Origin: Verrucomicrobiia bacterium
Lineage (GTDB): Bacteria > Verrucomicrobiota > Verrucomicrobiia > Limisphaerales > JADLHS01
NCBI GenBank assembly: GCA_026125285.1
Contig: JAHCLO010000005.1
Location: 214,429-278,428 of the forward strand
Length of the DNA stretch: 64,000 nucleotides
Direction: 5' to 3'
Position numbers and translations under genes: made by a program
The notes under the pieces: model-generated
The model's input: the letters and a program-made list of their open reading frames with translations, nothing else
Told to the model about the DNA's origin: nothing
The model's database searches: none
Shown: piece by piece, positions 7,883 to 19,200 of the stretch
Layout of the letters: every line of letters starts with the position of its first letter
How positions within the stretch are numbered: the stretch's first letter is position 1

Positions 7883-9181
7883 TTACTTGAGCCAGGGCGC
7901 AAGGCGTTCTCCGGCCCAGATGTCTTTGACAGGCTGGCGTTCGCGCACCACGGCTGCCTGTCGGCCATGGACCATTACTTCCGCCGCCAGGGACCGAGTA
8001 TTGTAGTTCGACGCCATCACAAAGCCGTAGGCACCCGCGCTTAACAACGCCAGGCAATCCCCCTCGGCGACTTTGGGCAGCGGACGGTCTTTGCAGAAGT
8101 AGTCGCCCGATTCGCACACGGGACCAACGACATCCGAACTGAGCAACGCCCCGCCCCGGCGCGTCACGGGCACAATCTCGTGATAGGCATCGTAGAAGGC
8201 GGGGCGGATCAGGTCGTTCATGGCGGCATCCACGATGATGAAGTTCTTTTGGCCGGTGCGTTTCACGTACTCCACACGCGCGACCAGAATTCCCGCGTTG
8301 CCGGAAATGAACCGGCCCGGCTCGATCAGGATGCGCAACCCCAGTGGCTGGAGCAGCGGCACCAACCTCTGCGCATAGCGTTCCGGCGTGAGCACGCCAC
8401 GGGCCGCCGCGCGCTGCCACCAATCGGCCGCGCCGCTGGCCAACGCGGGCTGATAGACGATGCCCAGCCCGCCGCCGATGCTGAAGAATTCAATCCCGTA
8501 CCTTGCCTTCAGTCGTTCGGCCAGCGGCAGGACCTTGCGCACCGCCTGTTCAAACGGTGTCACCTGGGTGATCTGCGAGCCGATGTGCATCTGCACGCCA
8601 CGCAAGCGCAAGTGCTTCAAGCGGCTCGCGCGGGCATACACACCCTCCACCTGCTCGAAGGTGACACCGAACTTGTTCTCGTATGTGCCGGTCGTAATTT
8701 TCGCGTGCGTGTGCGCTTCCACGTCGGGATTCACCCGCACCGCCACCGGCGCCACTTTGTTGAGCCGCGCGGCCACGCGATTGATGCGCTGCAATTCCGG
8801 TTCGCTCTCCGCGTTGAAGGAATACACCCCGCGTCGCAAGGCAAACTCGATTTCCGCCTCGCTCTTGCCCACCCCCGCGAACACACACTTGCGTGGATCG
8901 CCACCGGCGGCGATCACGCGCTGCAACTCTCCGCCGCTCACGATATCGAAGCCACTGCCCAGATTGGCGAGCGTGCGCAGCACGGATTGATTGGAGTTGG
9001 ACTTCATGGCGAAACACACCAGGTGCTTCACCGGGGCCAGCGCCCCATCCAGTCGTTGAAAGTGGCGGGTCAGCGTTCGCTGCGAATAGACGTAGAGCGG
9101 CGTCCCGAATTTGCGGACGAGCGAATCAATCGCGACGCCTTCGCAATACAGCTTCTTCCCAACGTAACGAAAATCATGCAT
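7883..9181 (-). CDS. lysA: Diaminopimelate decarboxylase
   Basis: 432 residues, normal for LysA, a PLP-dependent enzyme of fold type III that makes L-lysine from meso-diaminopimelate. The PLP lysine is K60 in CFAMKSNSN. Further motifs are GSGFDIVSGGEL, HIGSQ, GGGLGI, EPGRFI (phosphate/PLP binding) and CESGDYF, which contributes substrate-binding and active-site residues from the partner subunit. It lies downstream of a secreted Pro/Ala-rich protein on the same strand but is separated from it by a strong hairpin (9244-9269), so it probably has its own promoter. Confidence 0.97.
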   Translation of the reverse strand: MHDFRYVGKKLYCEGVAIDSLVRKFGTPLYVYSQRTLTRHFQRLDGALAPVKHLVCFAMKSNSNQSVLRTLANLGSGFDIVSGGELQRVIAAGGDPRKCVFAGVGKSEAEIEFALRRGVYSFNAESEPELQRINRVAARLNKVAPVAVRVNPDVEAHTHAKITTGTYENKFGVTFEQVEGVYARASRLKHLRLRGVQMHIGSQITQVTPFEQAVRKVLPLAERLKARYGIEFFSIGGGLGIVYQPALASGAADWWQRAAARGVLTPERYAQRLVPLLQPLGLRILIEPGRFISGNAGILVARVEYVKRTGQKNFIIVDAAMNDLIRPAFYDAYHEIVPVTRRGGALLSSDVVGPVCESGDYFCKDRPLPKVAEGDCLALLSAGAYGFVMASNYNTRSLAAEVMVHGRQAAVVRERQPVKDIWAGERLAPWLK

Positions 9182-9243
9182 GGTGTGAGAATTCAGGGTT
9201 CAGGAGGTCGGGTTCAAAATCCCATCTTGGGTGCAAACAGAAA

Positions 9244-9269
9244 CCCGCCGGATTCGCAAATCCGGCGGG
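9244..9269 (-). terminator. Probable intrinsic terminator
   Basis: A perfect 11-bp stem (cccgccggatt / aatccggcggg) with a 4-nt loop cgca. On the minus strand it is followed by a T-rich stretch (TTTCTGTTT). It lies between the stop of the Pro/Ala-rich gene and the lysA start and should end the former's transcript. Confidence 0.75.
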
Positions 9270-9289
9270 GAGATTGGACAAGAGTGGTT

Positions 9290-10099
9290 TCAAGGCCGGG
9301 CGAGAATGGCGGCCCGTTGCTGGTGATAATCTTCCGGCGAAATTTCATCGGCCCGGTACTTGCGCAACAGTTCGGCCAGTTCCAACTCCTTGGTGGCGGG
9401 AATAGGTGAAGGCGGCGCTTCGGGTGACCGAATACTGGGCGCAACCGACGGTGCCGGCGCCTCTGGGAACGCAACCGCAGTGCCGCTGCGTGGCGCTTTG
9501 CCTGATCCACGAACGGTGACCGCGGCTGCCGGGACTGCCGGGTCGTGAGTTTCCTGTCGCAGGGCGGCACGGGCACGAGCAATGGCTTCATCGTCCTGAG
9601 CGACCGGGGGCGTGTACACCGGGGCTGCGGGCGCGGGCGCCACAACGGGAGCGACCGGCGGAGGCGGCGTTGGCTGGGTCAAAGGTGGCGCGGGCGTCGT
9701 AACGACAGGTCTGGCCGGTGCGGCACGGCGCGGCGCCGGTTGTTGCTGAACGTTCAAGTTCTGGATCTCTTGCCGCACGGCCGCGCGAGCACGAGCGATA
9801 GCCTCATCATCCGGAGTGGACATTGGCACCGCAGGTGCAGGGGCGGGCGCGGGTGCGGCGATAATCGCCACTGGCTGACGTGGAGCGGCTTCCACCGGTG
9901 GTGGAGCGGAGGTCGGCATCACAGGCCTGGCCGGTGCGGTGCGGGGAGGAGCGGACTGCTGCTGGGCGTCCAGTTCGAGCATCTTCTGGCGGAGCGCCTC
10001 GCGAGCCCGGGCTTGCGCCTCGGTTTCGGCATGGAGGTTGGTTGCGCCGGCCAGCAAAGCCGCCGCACTGAGGACGGAGAAATACTTGGACATCTGCAT
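9290..10099 (-). CDS. Secreted Pro/Ala-rich protein with SHOCT-like C-terminus
   Basis: 269 residues. A signal peptide (FSVLSAAALLAGATNLHA) is followed by low-complexity Pro/Ala segments. A short helical motif is repeated three times: AQARAREALRQKM, AIARARAAVRQEI and AIARARAALRQET, each followed by a Pro-rich linker (ARPVMPT, ARPVVTT). The C-terminus, LAELLRKYRADEISPEDYHQQRAAIL, resembles a SHOCT (short C-terminal) oligomerisation motif. The linkers suggest a protein that spans the periplasm or envelope with regularly spaced helical units. No enzyme motif is present and the function is unknown. Confidence 0.75.
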   Translation of the reverse strand: MQMSKYFSVLSAAALLAGATNLHAETEAQARAREALRQKMLELDAQQQSAPPRTAPARPVMPTSAPPPVEAAPRQPVAIIAAPAPAPAPAVPMSTPDDEAIARARAAVRQEIQNLNVQQQPAPRRAAPARPVVTTPAPPLTQPTPPPPVAPVVAPAPAAPVYTPPVAQDDEAIARARAALRQETHDPAVPAAAVTVRGSGKAPRSGTAVAFPEAPAPSVAPSIRSPEAPPSPIPATKELELAELLRKYRADEISPEDYHQQRAAILARP

Positions 10100-10262
10100 G
10101 GGTGTTTCTTACGAGAAATCTCTGCCCGAAGCAACTGGTTTCCCCGACTGAAATTTTTTCGCTTGCAAATGTGATCTGATCGGCGTCAGATGCGCTTCGA
10201 CCCGGCTTTCTCAAAATTATGTCGCGCAACCAAGTCTGACGCTTAGGCCTTGAAAGGCAGAG

Positions 10263-13200
10263 TTGAACTCGCGGATCGAATCAAATGAACCAAGACTGCG
10301 GTTGACTATTAACAACCGCCCGTTGGCAATCGTGCTGGTTCTATCATTGTGGTTGGCTTCCATCCCTGTGGGCCGCGCGCAAACCCAACTGCTGTTGGAG
10401 GGGTTCGAGGGCGCCTGGCCCGGGAGTTGGAGCGTGGGGGATGACAATCCCACCGGGACCCCGGCTTACTGGAAGGATGTGAACGCGGCGTTTGGGGGCC
10501 GCGCACCGCGATCGGGAAGCTGGAAGGGGTATTGCGCCGGGATTGGTTTCGCCGGCACCACCGCCGCGCCGCAATACACCAATCACATGACGGCGTTCAT
10601 GAGCCGGACCATCAATCTCACCGGCCAGTCGCGGGTCAATTTGCGTTTCTGGAATCTCGTGCCCTCGATTGAGAGCAATTTCGATTATTGCCGTGTGTTT
10701 CTCGATGGCACGTTGCTGTGGTCCAACGGCATTCCGCGCACCACCTGGACCGAGGTGGCCACCAACCTGAACGCGTTTGCCGGCGTCAACCGCACGTTGC
10801 GGTTTGAATTCTTCAGCGATGTCACTGTCACCGCCGAGGGCTGGTATCTGGATGACATTGAAGTGACCGCCGCCAGCGCGCCGGTGGTGGAACAGTTCAC
10901 CGGTGTGGCCCTGACGAATTACACGGGGTATGTGATCGCGGCCGATGCGTTGACGAATCATCCGGCGTTCAACCGCGATGCGCTGCGGCTGCAGTCGGTG
11001 TTCCGGGCCGAGAACTTCACGCCGGCGTCCACCAACCTGAGCTACCGCCTGAGCTATCGCCTGCTCGATTCCGGGGGGGTGCCGTTCCCGATCCTGGAAA
11101 CCAACGGGGTGGTCAACGGCAGTTCCACCTACAACGTGGTGACCAACGTCACGCTGGCGGGCGGGCAGCGGTTGATCCTGACCAACCCGGCCGCGCTCGT
11201 GCCCGCCGCCCGGCTCAATCCCTACGAAAGCTACACCGTGGAGTGTCGCCTGTTCCGGGGCACGACGGACACAGGATTGGTGCGAACCGACGGGCCGTAT
11301 CAGTTCTTTCACTTCACCAACCTCGTCAGCGGCGACGCGGCGTTCAACGTGCTGACGCGGCTCAACACCGCCGCGACCAATCGGATCGCCATGGCCAACA
11401 ACGTGTCGGGCCGGAGCAATTTCATCTACACGGTCAATTACGAAACCCATTGCTACGACAGCTTCAACGATCCGGCGAATCCGGTGATCGCGTATCCATT
11501 GGTGCTCAACTATGCCCTGTTCAACAGCGGTGGTGTGCCGGTGGCGCTCAAGACCAATTCCTCGGTCATCAACGAATCCACCTTCAGTTACGAACCTGGC
11601 TCGGCCACGCCGGTCCTGCCGCGCGCACGCTTGCGCGTGCAAAACTTGAACCTCGAGCCGGCCGGACAACTGGATTCGGTGAACCAAACCTATTATCTGG
11701 TGGTTTCCATCGGGCACACCAACCAGCCGGGCCAGCCGTTGCTGGCCGGCAACACCACCAACAGCGTCACCGCCCGCCTGTTGCATTTCAACGGAAGGCT
11801 GTTCTTCGGCGGCATCGAAACGCGTTTCACCAGTCTGGCCAGCGATTCTGCCCCCGGAGTGCCGGGCGGGGGCTTCATCAACAGCACGCTGACCGTGAAC
11901 AACAACAGCGGGTTCGTGGTTGGCAGCCCGTCGCACACCTACGGCAGCGGCACACCTTTGAGTGTGCGGTTGTATCCCAACGGCAATGCCGAACTGTCCG
12001 CCAGCTTCGTGATCCTCAATGCGCCCACGCCCGATGTGGGCACGGTGAACAACGTCAGCTTCACCCGCGGTCCGGTTTCGCTCACCACCGCGGGCGCCAG
12101 CGCGAACCTGACCGCCACTCTGCCAACCGGGTTTGGCTACACCACCAACAACGCCAGCCTGATGACGCTGCGCCGGCAAACGGCCACGGTGAATTTTCCC
12201 AATGTAACCTTGAATCAGTCCCTGTCGCCCACGAGCGATCTCACCTTCACGCCCGGACCGCCGATTTATTCCTCCGAGGAATCCAAGCCGCTGTGGATTG
12301 CGTCGTGGACGCTGGATTGGAAGGTGTCGCAGGGCGCCTTTTCGCCGGGCGGCACGAACGTCTGGCTGTTCCACACCCGGTTTTTTGAGAACTACTTCCA
12401 GTTCATCAACAGCGAATTCACGGTCAACCCGGCGGCCATGTCCTTCAAACGGGACAACAGCGGTTACTACCAGTTCGTGAACACCAGCACGCTGACGAAT
12501 CCCGTGGTGGTTTATGCCAATGCCCAGGGCGCAGCCGAAATGACCCTGACGGCCCAGTTCAACAACGGAGAATTCCGCACCCATTTCCCGTATGACTCCC
12601 GCGTTACCTGGACCAACGGCGGCACGATGGTGGTGGAGCGGGATCTGGTGGTGCCCGGTACGAACAGCGCCCTTCGCGGCGTGGCTTCGGTCAGCGTGCC
12701 CTACACCACCACCTGTCCCGGCTGCGACAGCGCGGCGCTGACGAATTTCCCGACGATCCTGCCCGCCGGACAGCGCCTGCTGTTCACCCGCGACGGCGGC
12801 CTGGCGGCAGAGGGGCCGCTCGCTCCGAGCCACACCTTGTCCTGGGGATTCATTCCGGAGGCGGGGGATTTTGCGCAGCGAGTGCTGTCCTTCACCAATG
12901 CGGCGCTACATGTACCGGGTCATTTTGTGCGGGGCGACCAAAACCCACAACCACGCGAGCAAGGGCCGGCGACGATCCTGTTGAGCGGCGTGGCGGTCAC
13001 CAACGGCAACTACATCGAACGGCCCATTACCAGCACCTATCTGCTTGGGTTGGCCGATTACGCGGGGCTGAACTTCCGCGTCTATGCCAACAACGCGCGC
13101 CAGGCCATCAGCCGACTGGCCGGCAAGGCCGCCGGTCCGTACGGTTTGAGCGGTTGCTCGAAGTATTACGCCCGCCTCAGCGGCGTGTCCGGCTTGCACG

Positions 13201-16200
13201 AGGCGTTTCCCGGCACGTTCCCCTCGCCCATCTACCTCCTGGGTTACGAGATGGATTTCAGCAACTACGGCGTGGCGTATCTGGACAGCCAGAATGTGGA
13301 CTCGCGCACCGCCGGCCAGCTCAAGGTGCCGTATCCCTCGGACTTCACCCTGGCTTTCGAGGAGATGAAATTCACCTGCGTGGGCGGGTTGCTGAACGCC
13401 AAGGTCGCGCCCGCCAGCCAGGTCTTCAAAAAACTGGCCTGGTGGAACGCCGACTTCGAGCCGCTGTCCATTCAGTTCAAGAGCAATCCCGGCGAGACCT
13501 GTTCTCCCGGCAAAGGCTCGCTGGTCGTGGGCGTGCGCGGTTACGCCAGCCACATTGACCAGCCGCTCTCCGGTCTGCTCGGCTTCCAAACCAACGGCAA
13601 TCTGATTGCGAAATCGTTCGGCCTGGAGGGGATTGATTCGCGCTTGAAAGTGCCCAGCAAGTTCAAACTCACCGGCCCGAACAACACGACCTACACCGTC
13701 AGCCCGGTGGCCGACGCGTATTACAGCAGTTGGTCGAACACCGTGCCGGCCAATCTGCCCGCGCAAGGGTTCATGAACATTGCCGGCAAAATCAAGGTGC
13801 CGTTCTTTGACGAACTCAAGGTGCATCTCCACACCAGCGCCCGCACCAACGGCGTGACGCCCGCGCCGAAAATCTGGCTGGCCGGCGGCTGGCCGCGCGC
13901 GGGCAGCAGCAACCCCAACTTCGGCTGGCGCGTCGGCAGCGACGATTTCTTCACCGCCGCGTATTTCGACCCGAACAACTTCGGCTTCCCGCCGGGCGTG
14001 ACGCTGGACAATTACCGGAATAACGCCGGCCAACAGTATCATCCGCGCGCGCAACGGCTCTGGCTGGACGTGGTTGATTTCGATTATCCGCTCGCCTGGG
14101 CTGACAGCACGCGCACGTTCAAATCGCTCCACGGCATCACCAACGACTTGCTGGTGTTCAAAGTGCAGCACGAAATCACCTACCTCGATCCGGTGAACGC
14201 GTCGCTGGATTTCGGCATCCAGTATGACGGCCTGCCGAAAATCAGCCTGGCCAACATGGCGTTCAACGTCATTGACGAGCAGTTCGGCGTGGCCAAGGCG
14301 CTGGCCAACGCCGCGGGGGACGAAGTGCGCGATGTATTGCTCGAAGGCAGCAAGAACCTTGACCGCATGTTGGCCAGCACGCTGGACGATTTCGTCGAGG
14401 ACGTCTTCAAACGCACGTTGGACCCCACGGTGGACGCGCTTTATTCGCGGCTGCAAACCGAGTGGAACGCACTGCCGCCCGCCGCCAAGGGCAATTTCCC
14501 GAATCAAGTCAGTTTGGTATTGTCCAATTATCTCATCGGCACCGGCCCAGCGCCCGTGCTGACCAACGTCACGCGCCAGTTTTACATGCTGGCCGACGGC
14601 GCGGCGCAACCGCTGGGTTTGTTGAAGGAACTCACCGACACGCTGGATGAAATCACCAACTCGATCGCGGCCATCACGGGCACCATCTCCAAGGGCACGA
14701 ACGGCGTGCCGCTGGGCGTGGTCAAGGACGGTCTGCTCAAGATCACCGGCGGTCAGCGCGGCATCGCCAAACAACTGGTCGGCGAACTGGTCGGGCAACT
14801 GGCCTCGGATTTTCTCGGTTCGGTCACCGAGCCGCATGTCAGCAACCTGATGAAGGAGATTGAACCGTCCTTGCAGCAGATCACCTCGCTGCTGGACGAC
14901 GTGCAGAAGGCCCTCGGCGAGGTGCGGGCCAAGGTCGCCCTCGGCCAGGAGTTCGCGCAGGAACTGGACACCAAGATCAAGTCCGGCGCCGCGCAACTCA
15001 CCAACGCGACGTTCCAGGCCAGCCAGGAGATCCGGACCTTCTTCAACGGGATGAACTACGCGATTGACGATCCGTTCGTTCATTACTCGTCCACAGAAAT
15101 CAAACAGATGGTGCGCTCGAAGGTTCGCGAGCGCTTTCAGGAAACCGCCGTTGCCGCCAGCCTCCAGGTTTCGCTCAAGCAGCGCGTCTATGACCTCGAC
15201 AGCGTTTATCGCGAGGCGGTGGACAGCGTCTTCCAGCAGCTCAACCAGGTGCTGCGTCAGTTGATCGCGCAGACCCTGGCGGAGGTGGACAAGACCGTGA
15301 ACAGTGCGTTGGGCGACCTGAGTGACACGATCGGCGCGGGCCAGATTGACGGCCATGCGCTCATCAACGGGGATTCGCTGAAGATGCTGCGGTTGGACGC
15401 ACGCTTCCGCTGGCGCGTGCCCGACGACATGGAGTTCAACGCCTACCTCATCATCAAGGAACTGGACTCCTCGGCCACACCAGGTTGCGGCTTCAGCGGC
15501 AGCAGCGCCACCGAGGTGACGCTGGGGGCCGAGGACGTGGACCTAAACTGGATCAGTCCCGACCTCCGGGCCAGCATTGCCACGAAGTTCAGTTTCCAGA
15601 CCGGACCGTTCAAGCCGCTGGGCATGGCCGGCAGTTTCAACGTCACGGGCGGATTGAACTTCGAGTCCTTCGAGATCTACAAGCTGGGCGCGGCGGTGGC
15701 ATTCGGGCTTAACGAGAATTATCTCGCCGCCATCGCCGGGGTGCGGATGAGGTCTTACGATCTTTCCGGCGGCATTTACTTTGGGCGCACCTGCACACTG
15801 GACCCGATCAAGTTGATTGATCCCGACGTGGCTTCGGTGCTGGGCGACCCGCCGTTCACGGGCGCGTATCTCTATGGCGAGGGCTGGATTCCGATTTCCG
15901 AGGCGGTGCTGGGCATCCCAGCATCATGCCTGTTCAACATCTCGGCGGGCATCGGCGCGGGGGCGTTCTTCTTCATCGAAGGCCCGACCTACGGCGGCAT
16001 CATGAAAGCCGGCGTGCTGGGCGAGGCGCTGTGTCTGGTGACCATCCGGGGCGAAGTGAAAATGATCGGCGTGAAGAGCGGCGACAACCTTCGTTTCAAA
16101 GGCAAGGGCCGTCTCAGTGGCAAGGTGGGTGCCTGCCCGTTCTGCGTCAAATTCGGCAAGAACGTCGGCATCACCTACGAAAATGGCTCATGGGACGTGG

Positions 16201-16208
16201 ATTTCTGA
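10263..16208 (+). CDS. Giant secreted protein, 1981 aa, first gene of a three-gene operon
   Basis: The start is taken as TTG at 10263, preceded by AAAGGCAG at suitable spacing; no in-frame ATG gives the signal peptide. A signal peptide (LAIVLVLSLWLASIPVGRA) ends near residue 39. Residues about 40-205 look like a jelly-roll/MAM-type domain (EGFEGAWPGSW ... GWYLDDIEV). A long beta-rich, Asn/Thr-rich part follows, and about residues 1340-1690 are unusually helical and charged (for example LLEGSKNLDRMLASTLDDF). The C-terminus (about 1700-1981) is Gly-rich and beta-like, and ends with a CPFC pair. The next gene starts 7 nt after its stop. No enzymatic motif is recognised. Two long antisense open frames (10344-12833 and 12906-15356) are shadows. 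Confidence 0.8.
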   Translation: MNSRIESNEPRLRLTINNRPLAIVLVLSLWLASIPVGRAQTQLLLEGFEGAWPGSWSVGDDNPTGTPAYWKDVNAAFGGRAPRSGSWKGYCAGIGFAGTTAAPQYTNHMTAFMSRTINLTGQSRVNLRFWNLVPSIESNFDYCRVFLDGTLLWSNGIPRTTWTEVATNLNAFAGVNRTLRFEFFSDVTVTAEGWYLDDIEVTAASAPVVEQFTGVALTNYTGYVIAADALTNHPAFNRDALRLQSVFRAENFTPASTNLSYRLSYRLLDSGGVPFPILETNGVVNGSSTYNVVTNVTLAGGQRLILTNPAALVPAARLNPYESYTVECRLFRGTTDTGLVRTDGPYQFFHFTNLVSGDAAFNVLTRLNTAATNRIAMANNVSGRSNFIYTVNYETHCYDSFNDPANPVIAYPLVLNYALFNSGGVPVALKTNSSVINESTFSYEPGSATPVLPRARLRVQNLNLEPAGQLDSVNQTYYLVVSIGHTNQPGQPLLAGNTTNSVTARLLHFNGRLFFGGIETRFTSLASDSAPGVPGGGFINSTLTVNNNSGFVVGSPSHTYGSGTPLSVRLYPNGNAELSASFVILNAPTPDVGTVNNVSFTRGPVSLTTAGASANLTATLPTGFGYTTNNASLMTLRRQTATVNFPNVTLNQSLSPTSDLTFTPGPPIYSSEESKPLWIASWTLDWKVSQGAFSPGGTNVWLFHTRFFENYFQFINSEFTVNPAAMSFKRDNSGYYQFVNTSTLTNPVVVYANAQGAAEMTLTAQFNNGEFRTHFPYDSRVTWTNGGTMVVERDLVVPGTNSALRGVASVSVPYTTTCPGCDSAALTNFPTILPAGQRLLFTRDGGLAAEGPLAPSHTLSWGFIPEAGDFAQRVLSFTNAALHVPGHFVRGDQNPQPREQGPATILLSGVAVTNGNYIERPITSTYLLGLADYAGLNFRVYANNARQAISRLAGKAAGPYGLSGCSKYYARLSGVSGLHEAFPGTFPSPIYLLGYEMDFSNYGVAYLDSQNVDSRTAGQLKVPYPSDFTLAFEEMKFTCVGGLLNAKVAPASQVFKKLAWWNADFEPLSIQFKSNPGETCSPGKGSLVVGVRGYASHIDQPLSGLLGFQTNGNLIAKSFGLEGIDSRLKVPSKFKLTGPNNTTYTVSPVADAYYSSWSNTVPANLPAQGFMNIAGKIKVPFFDELKVHLHTSARTNGVTPAPKIWLAGGWPRAGSSNPNFGWRVGSDDFFTAAYFDPNNFGFPPGVTLDNYRNNAGQQYHPRAQRLWLDVVDFDYPLAWADSTRTFKSLHGITNDLLVFKVQHEITYLDPVNASLDFGIQYDGLPKISLANMAFNVIDEQFGVAKALANAAGDEVRDVLLEGSKNLDRMLASTLDDFVEDVFKRTLDPTVDALYSRLQTEWNALPPAAKGNFPNQVSLVLSNYLIGTGPAPVLTNVTRQFYMLADGAAQPLGLLKELTDTLDEITNSIAAITGTISKGTNGVPLGVVKDGLLKITGGQRGIAKQLVGELVGQLASDFLGSVTEPHVSNLMKEIEPSLQQITSLLDDVQKALGEVRAKVALGQEFAQELDTKIKSGAAQLTNATFQASQEIRTFFNGMNYAIDDPFVHYSSTEIKQMVRSKVRERFQETAVAASLQVSLKQRVYDLDSVYREAVDSVFQQLNQVLRQLIAQTLAEVDKTVNSALGDLSDTIGAGQIDGHALINGDSLKMLRLDARFRWRVPDDMEFNAYLIIKELDSSATPGCGFSGSSATEVTLGAEDVDLNWISPDLRASIATKFSFQTGPFKPLGMAGSFNVTGGLNFESFEIYKLGAAVAFGLNENYLAAIAGVRMRSYDLSGGIYFGRTCTLDPIKLIDPDVASVLGDPPFTGAYLYGEGWIPISEAVLGIPASCLFNISAGIGAGAFFFIEGPTYGGIMKAGVLGEALCLVTIRGEVKMIGVKSGDNLRFKGKGRLSGKVGACPFCVKFGKNVGITYENGSWDVDF

Positions 16209-16215
16209 TAACAAC

Positions 16216-19200
16216 ATGCAGTTGACGAACCAATCAAGCGGCTTGGATCGCAGGACAGGCATCCTGCCCGTCAGGTTGTCGTTTCTCGCGGCCTTGATGC
16301 TCTTGTTCCTCCAGCCCGCGGCGGCGCAGGAAGGATTGGAGAATTTGGTGGGCACGGTCGGCACCACGATTCAGGATAGCGCGGGCCGGCCATGGGCTTA
16401 TCTCCTCTGGCAGGCGTCCAGTCCGGGCCTGGTGCTGGGGCGCACTTACGCCATCTACGCCAAGCCGGGTGACCCGTCCTCACCCGCACCGTTCACGCGG
16501 GTCAGCATTGTTACCCAGCAATCCGACACTCGGAACATCGAGCCGCTGCTGCGCCGCTCCGAGAATGTCGGCCAGAATCCCGCCAAGCTGGAGCAAGACC
16601 TCCACAGCGTCTTTGAGTCGCTGATGCCGGCGGGCTCGATCTCGCGCGCCGAGAAATTGTCCGCCGCCATCCGCGGTTCGCTGGACAACGAGGAGCACTT
16701 TCAGAACCTGCTGTTGATGGCGCGGCTGCATCCGGGCGTGGCCATGGCGCTGGGCGTGGCGTATGCCGACGTGATCGAGCCCGGATTGACCACCTACGAA
16801 ATCCGTTTGTTCGATCCCGCCCAGGAACGGGACCTTGCGGTCGTTGGCCGCGTGACGCTGCAACCGGATGCACCGACCGATCTGCCCGCACCCGGCCCCC
16901 CGGTGGAATTTTTGGATTCCTCGGCCCGGGGCGATGTAAACGTCAAGCTGCGCTGGGCCACGCCCGACCCGCTGCGCCGGCTGGGTCTGTTGCACTACGG
17001 CTTCAACATCTGGCGTGTGACCCGCGCATACGCCGAAGCCCCGACCAACAACTGGCACATCACGCCGCCCGCCAGCGGGTTGCTCGCCACCCGCGCGCTG
17101 CAGAATCCCAACCACGTCAAGCGCTGCAACAACCTGCCCGTCCTGACGGACAAGGACTTCAGCGCCGCCGAGGTCGCCAACTTCAATCCGCCGCCCGCCG
17201 GCGATCCGGAGACGTTTTTCTACTCCGACGACGATGGCCGTTTCCGCCCGGGTTACGTGAACCTCGGCTTCACCAACGGCGCACGGTTCTACTACTTCGT
17301 CACGGCGCGCGACATTTTGGGGCGGGATGGATTGGTTTCCCCCGGAACGCTGCTGACGGTTTGCGACCGGATGCCGCCGTTGCCGCCGGACCAACTCAAA
17401 GTGGAGAATGATTATTCGTTTACCGGCGGTTCACCGCAACAGTTCCTGCGCGTCACCTGGAAGCAAATCACGAACACCGTTGATAGCGTAACGAACTATT
17501 GGGTTTACCGCTGGACGAACATCGCCCAGATTCAGGCCAGCGCCGGCAATCCCTCGAACAACCTCATCGCCATCGTGCGGCACACGAACAACGTGGCCAC
17601 CGCCAGTTATCTGGACAACGGTCCGGGAGCGCCCGGCGTGGCGAGTGACCTGGGCAAAACCTACTGGTACACGGTCCGCGCACAGGATGTCGGCGCGTGC
17701 GGTCCAAACCTTTCCGGCAACAGTGCGCCGGCGTTCGGGGTGTTGCGCGATCGCGAAGGGCCGCCCGCGCCGACGGGTTTCATTGAGGTCTTCTGTGTCG
17801 ATCCGAGCATCACGTTGGTGGACACCAACCGCCAGCAACGGGGCGGCACGCCCGGACGGTTCACTTTCCAATTCGACGGCGTGCGCACCAGTTCGCGAAT
17901 CAGTTGGGTGGGTTTCTTGGTGCAAATTTTCGATGCGCAACTCGGAGTGGTGGACACGCTCAACTCGGGGTTCTTGTTCTATTCGCCGGGCCAACCGACA
18001 CGGACTTTTTCATTCGAGTTGGGCAGCACCAACACGGGCCGGTTCCTGCTCATTCACCCCTACGCCGCCACAGTTGATGGCAAATTCACCCCCGTCCCGA
18101 CGCCGATTCCGTTCTACCTCCTGGAATCCTACCTGGGCGACGTTTGGACTCTGAAGTTCGAGGCCGGACTCAAAGGCCAGCGCACACGGCTTTCCGACGA
18201 TTGCCGCCAGCACACACCGACCACCCCCGACGGCAGCAAGACCAACATCATCATCACGGGCACACCATCGCCCGGCAGCAAGGAGTGGCGTATCTACCGC
18301 CGTGTGGATGACGGCCCCATGACCTTGCTCTGCCACGGGGCCGTGGGCGGACCGACGTTCACCTGCCAGGACGACGGCGCGCCGCCCAACGGGGCCAATA
18401 TCTGTTATTACCTTCAGGTGCTGGACGAGCACGGCAACCCCAGCCCCATGGTCAAGCTTGGTTGCGTGGACACCGCCCCGCACGCTCCGCCGCCCGCGCC
18501 TTTGCTCTCGCCGTTGCTGGCCACGGGCGTCACCAACAATCCGGGCATGACCATGACCTGGTTTGCGCCGCCGCCGGGCATCGAGCGGTTCCAAGTATGG
18601 ATCGCCGGCAAACCGCTAACGGTGAAGTCCAATCTCGCCCCGGGCTTTCTGGCACTTCAGTTGCCCAATCCCATTCCGCAGACGCTCGTGCTCAACGGCG
18701 AGACCAACACTTACGATTTCTACCTGTTTCAGACACCGCGCATCGGACCGGGCTTCGGTCCCGGACCACAGTTCGCCGTGCCGACCGGCATCGAATTGGG
18801 CAACACTTACACGGTGTTTGTGAAAGCCGTCGCCGCCGACGGCACGGTCGGAGAAATGAGCAACATTGAGCAGTTCGTCTGGAATCCGGCGAACACGAAC
18901 TTCAGCCTCTGCACGATTCCGTGGCCGGCGCGGGGTTTGCCGGCGCTGAACACCAACCTCCCGCTGGGACTCGGCGCGAGCTACGTGCAGAGTCAGAACG
19001 CGAATTTCACCGGGGCGGTCGTGAGTGTGGGCTTCAAACTCCTGACCTCCAGTAGCGCCGTCAACGTCGCGGACCGCCCCCAGGTCATTTACAGCAACAT
19101 TCCTCCGATGAGCCTGTTGTTCACGAATGGGGACGGCGATCCGATTTTCCCGCTGACTCTGTATCGTTTCCAGGTCACGAACACCGCCTTCCCCAAGGTT

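Noticed and set aside
10344..15356. Two open frames of over 800 codons on the minus strand
   Set aside because: Antisense shadows of the GC-rich 1981-residue secreted protein; no motifs, Arg/Gly/His-rich composition.
18649..18665. Near-perfect sigma-54 -24/-12 motif
   Set aside because: Inside the coding sequence of the second giant protein with no start nearby; about the number expected by chance.
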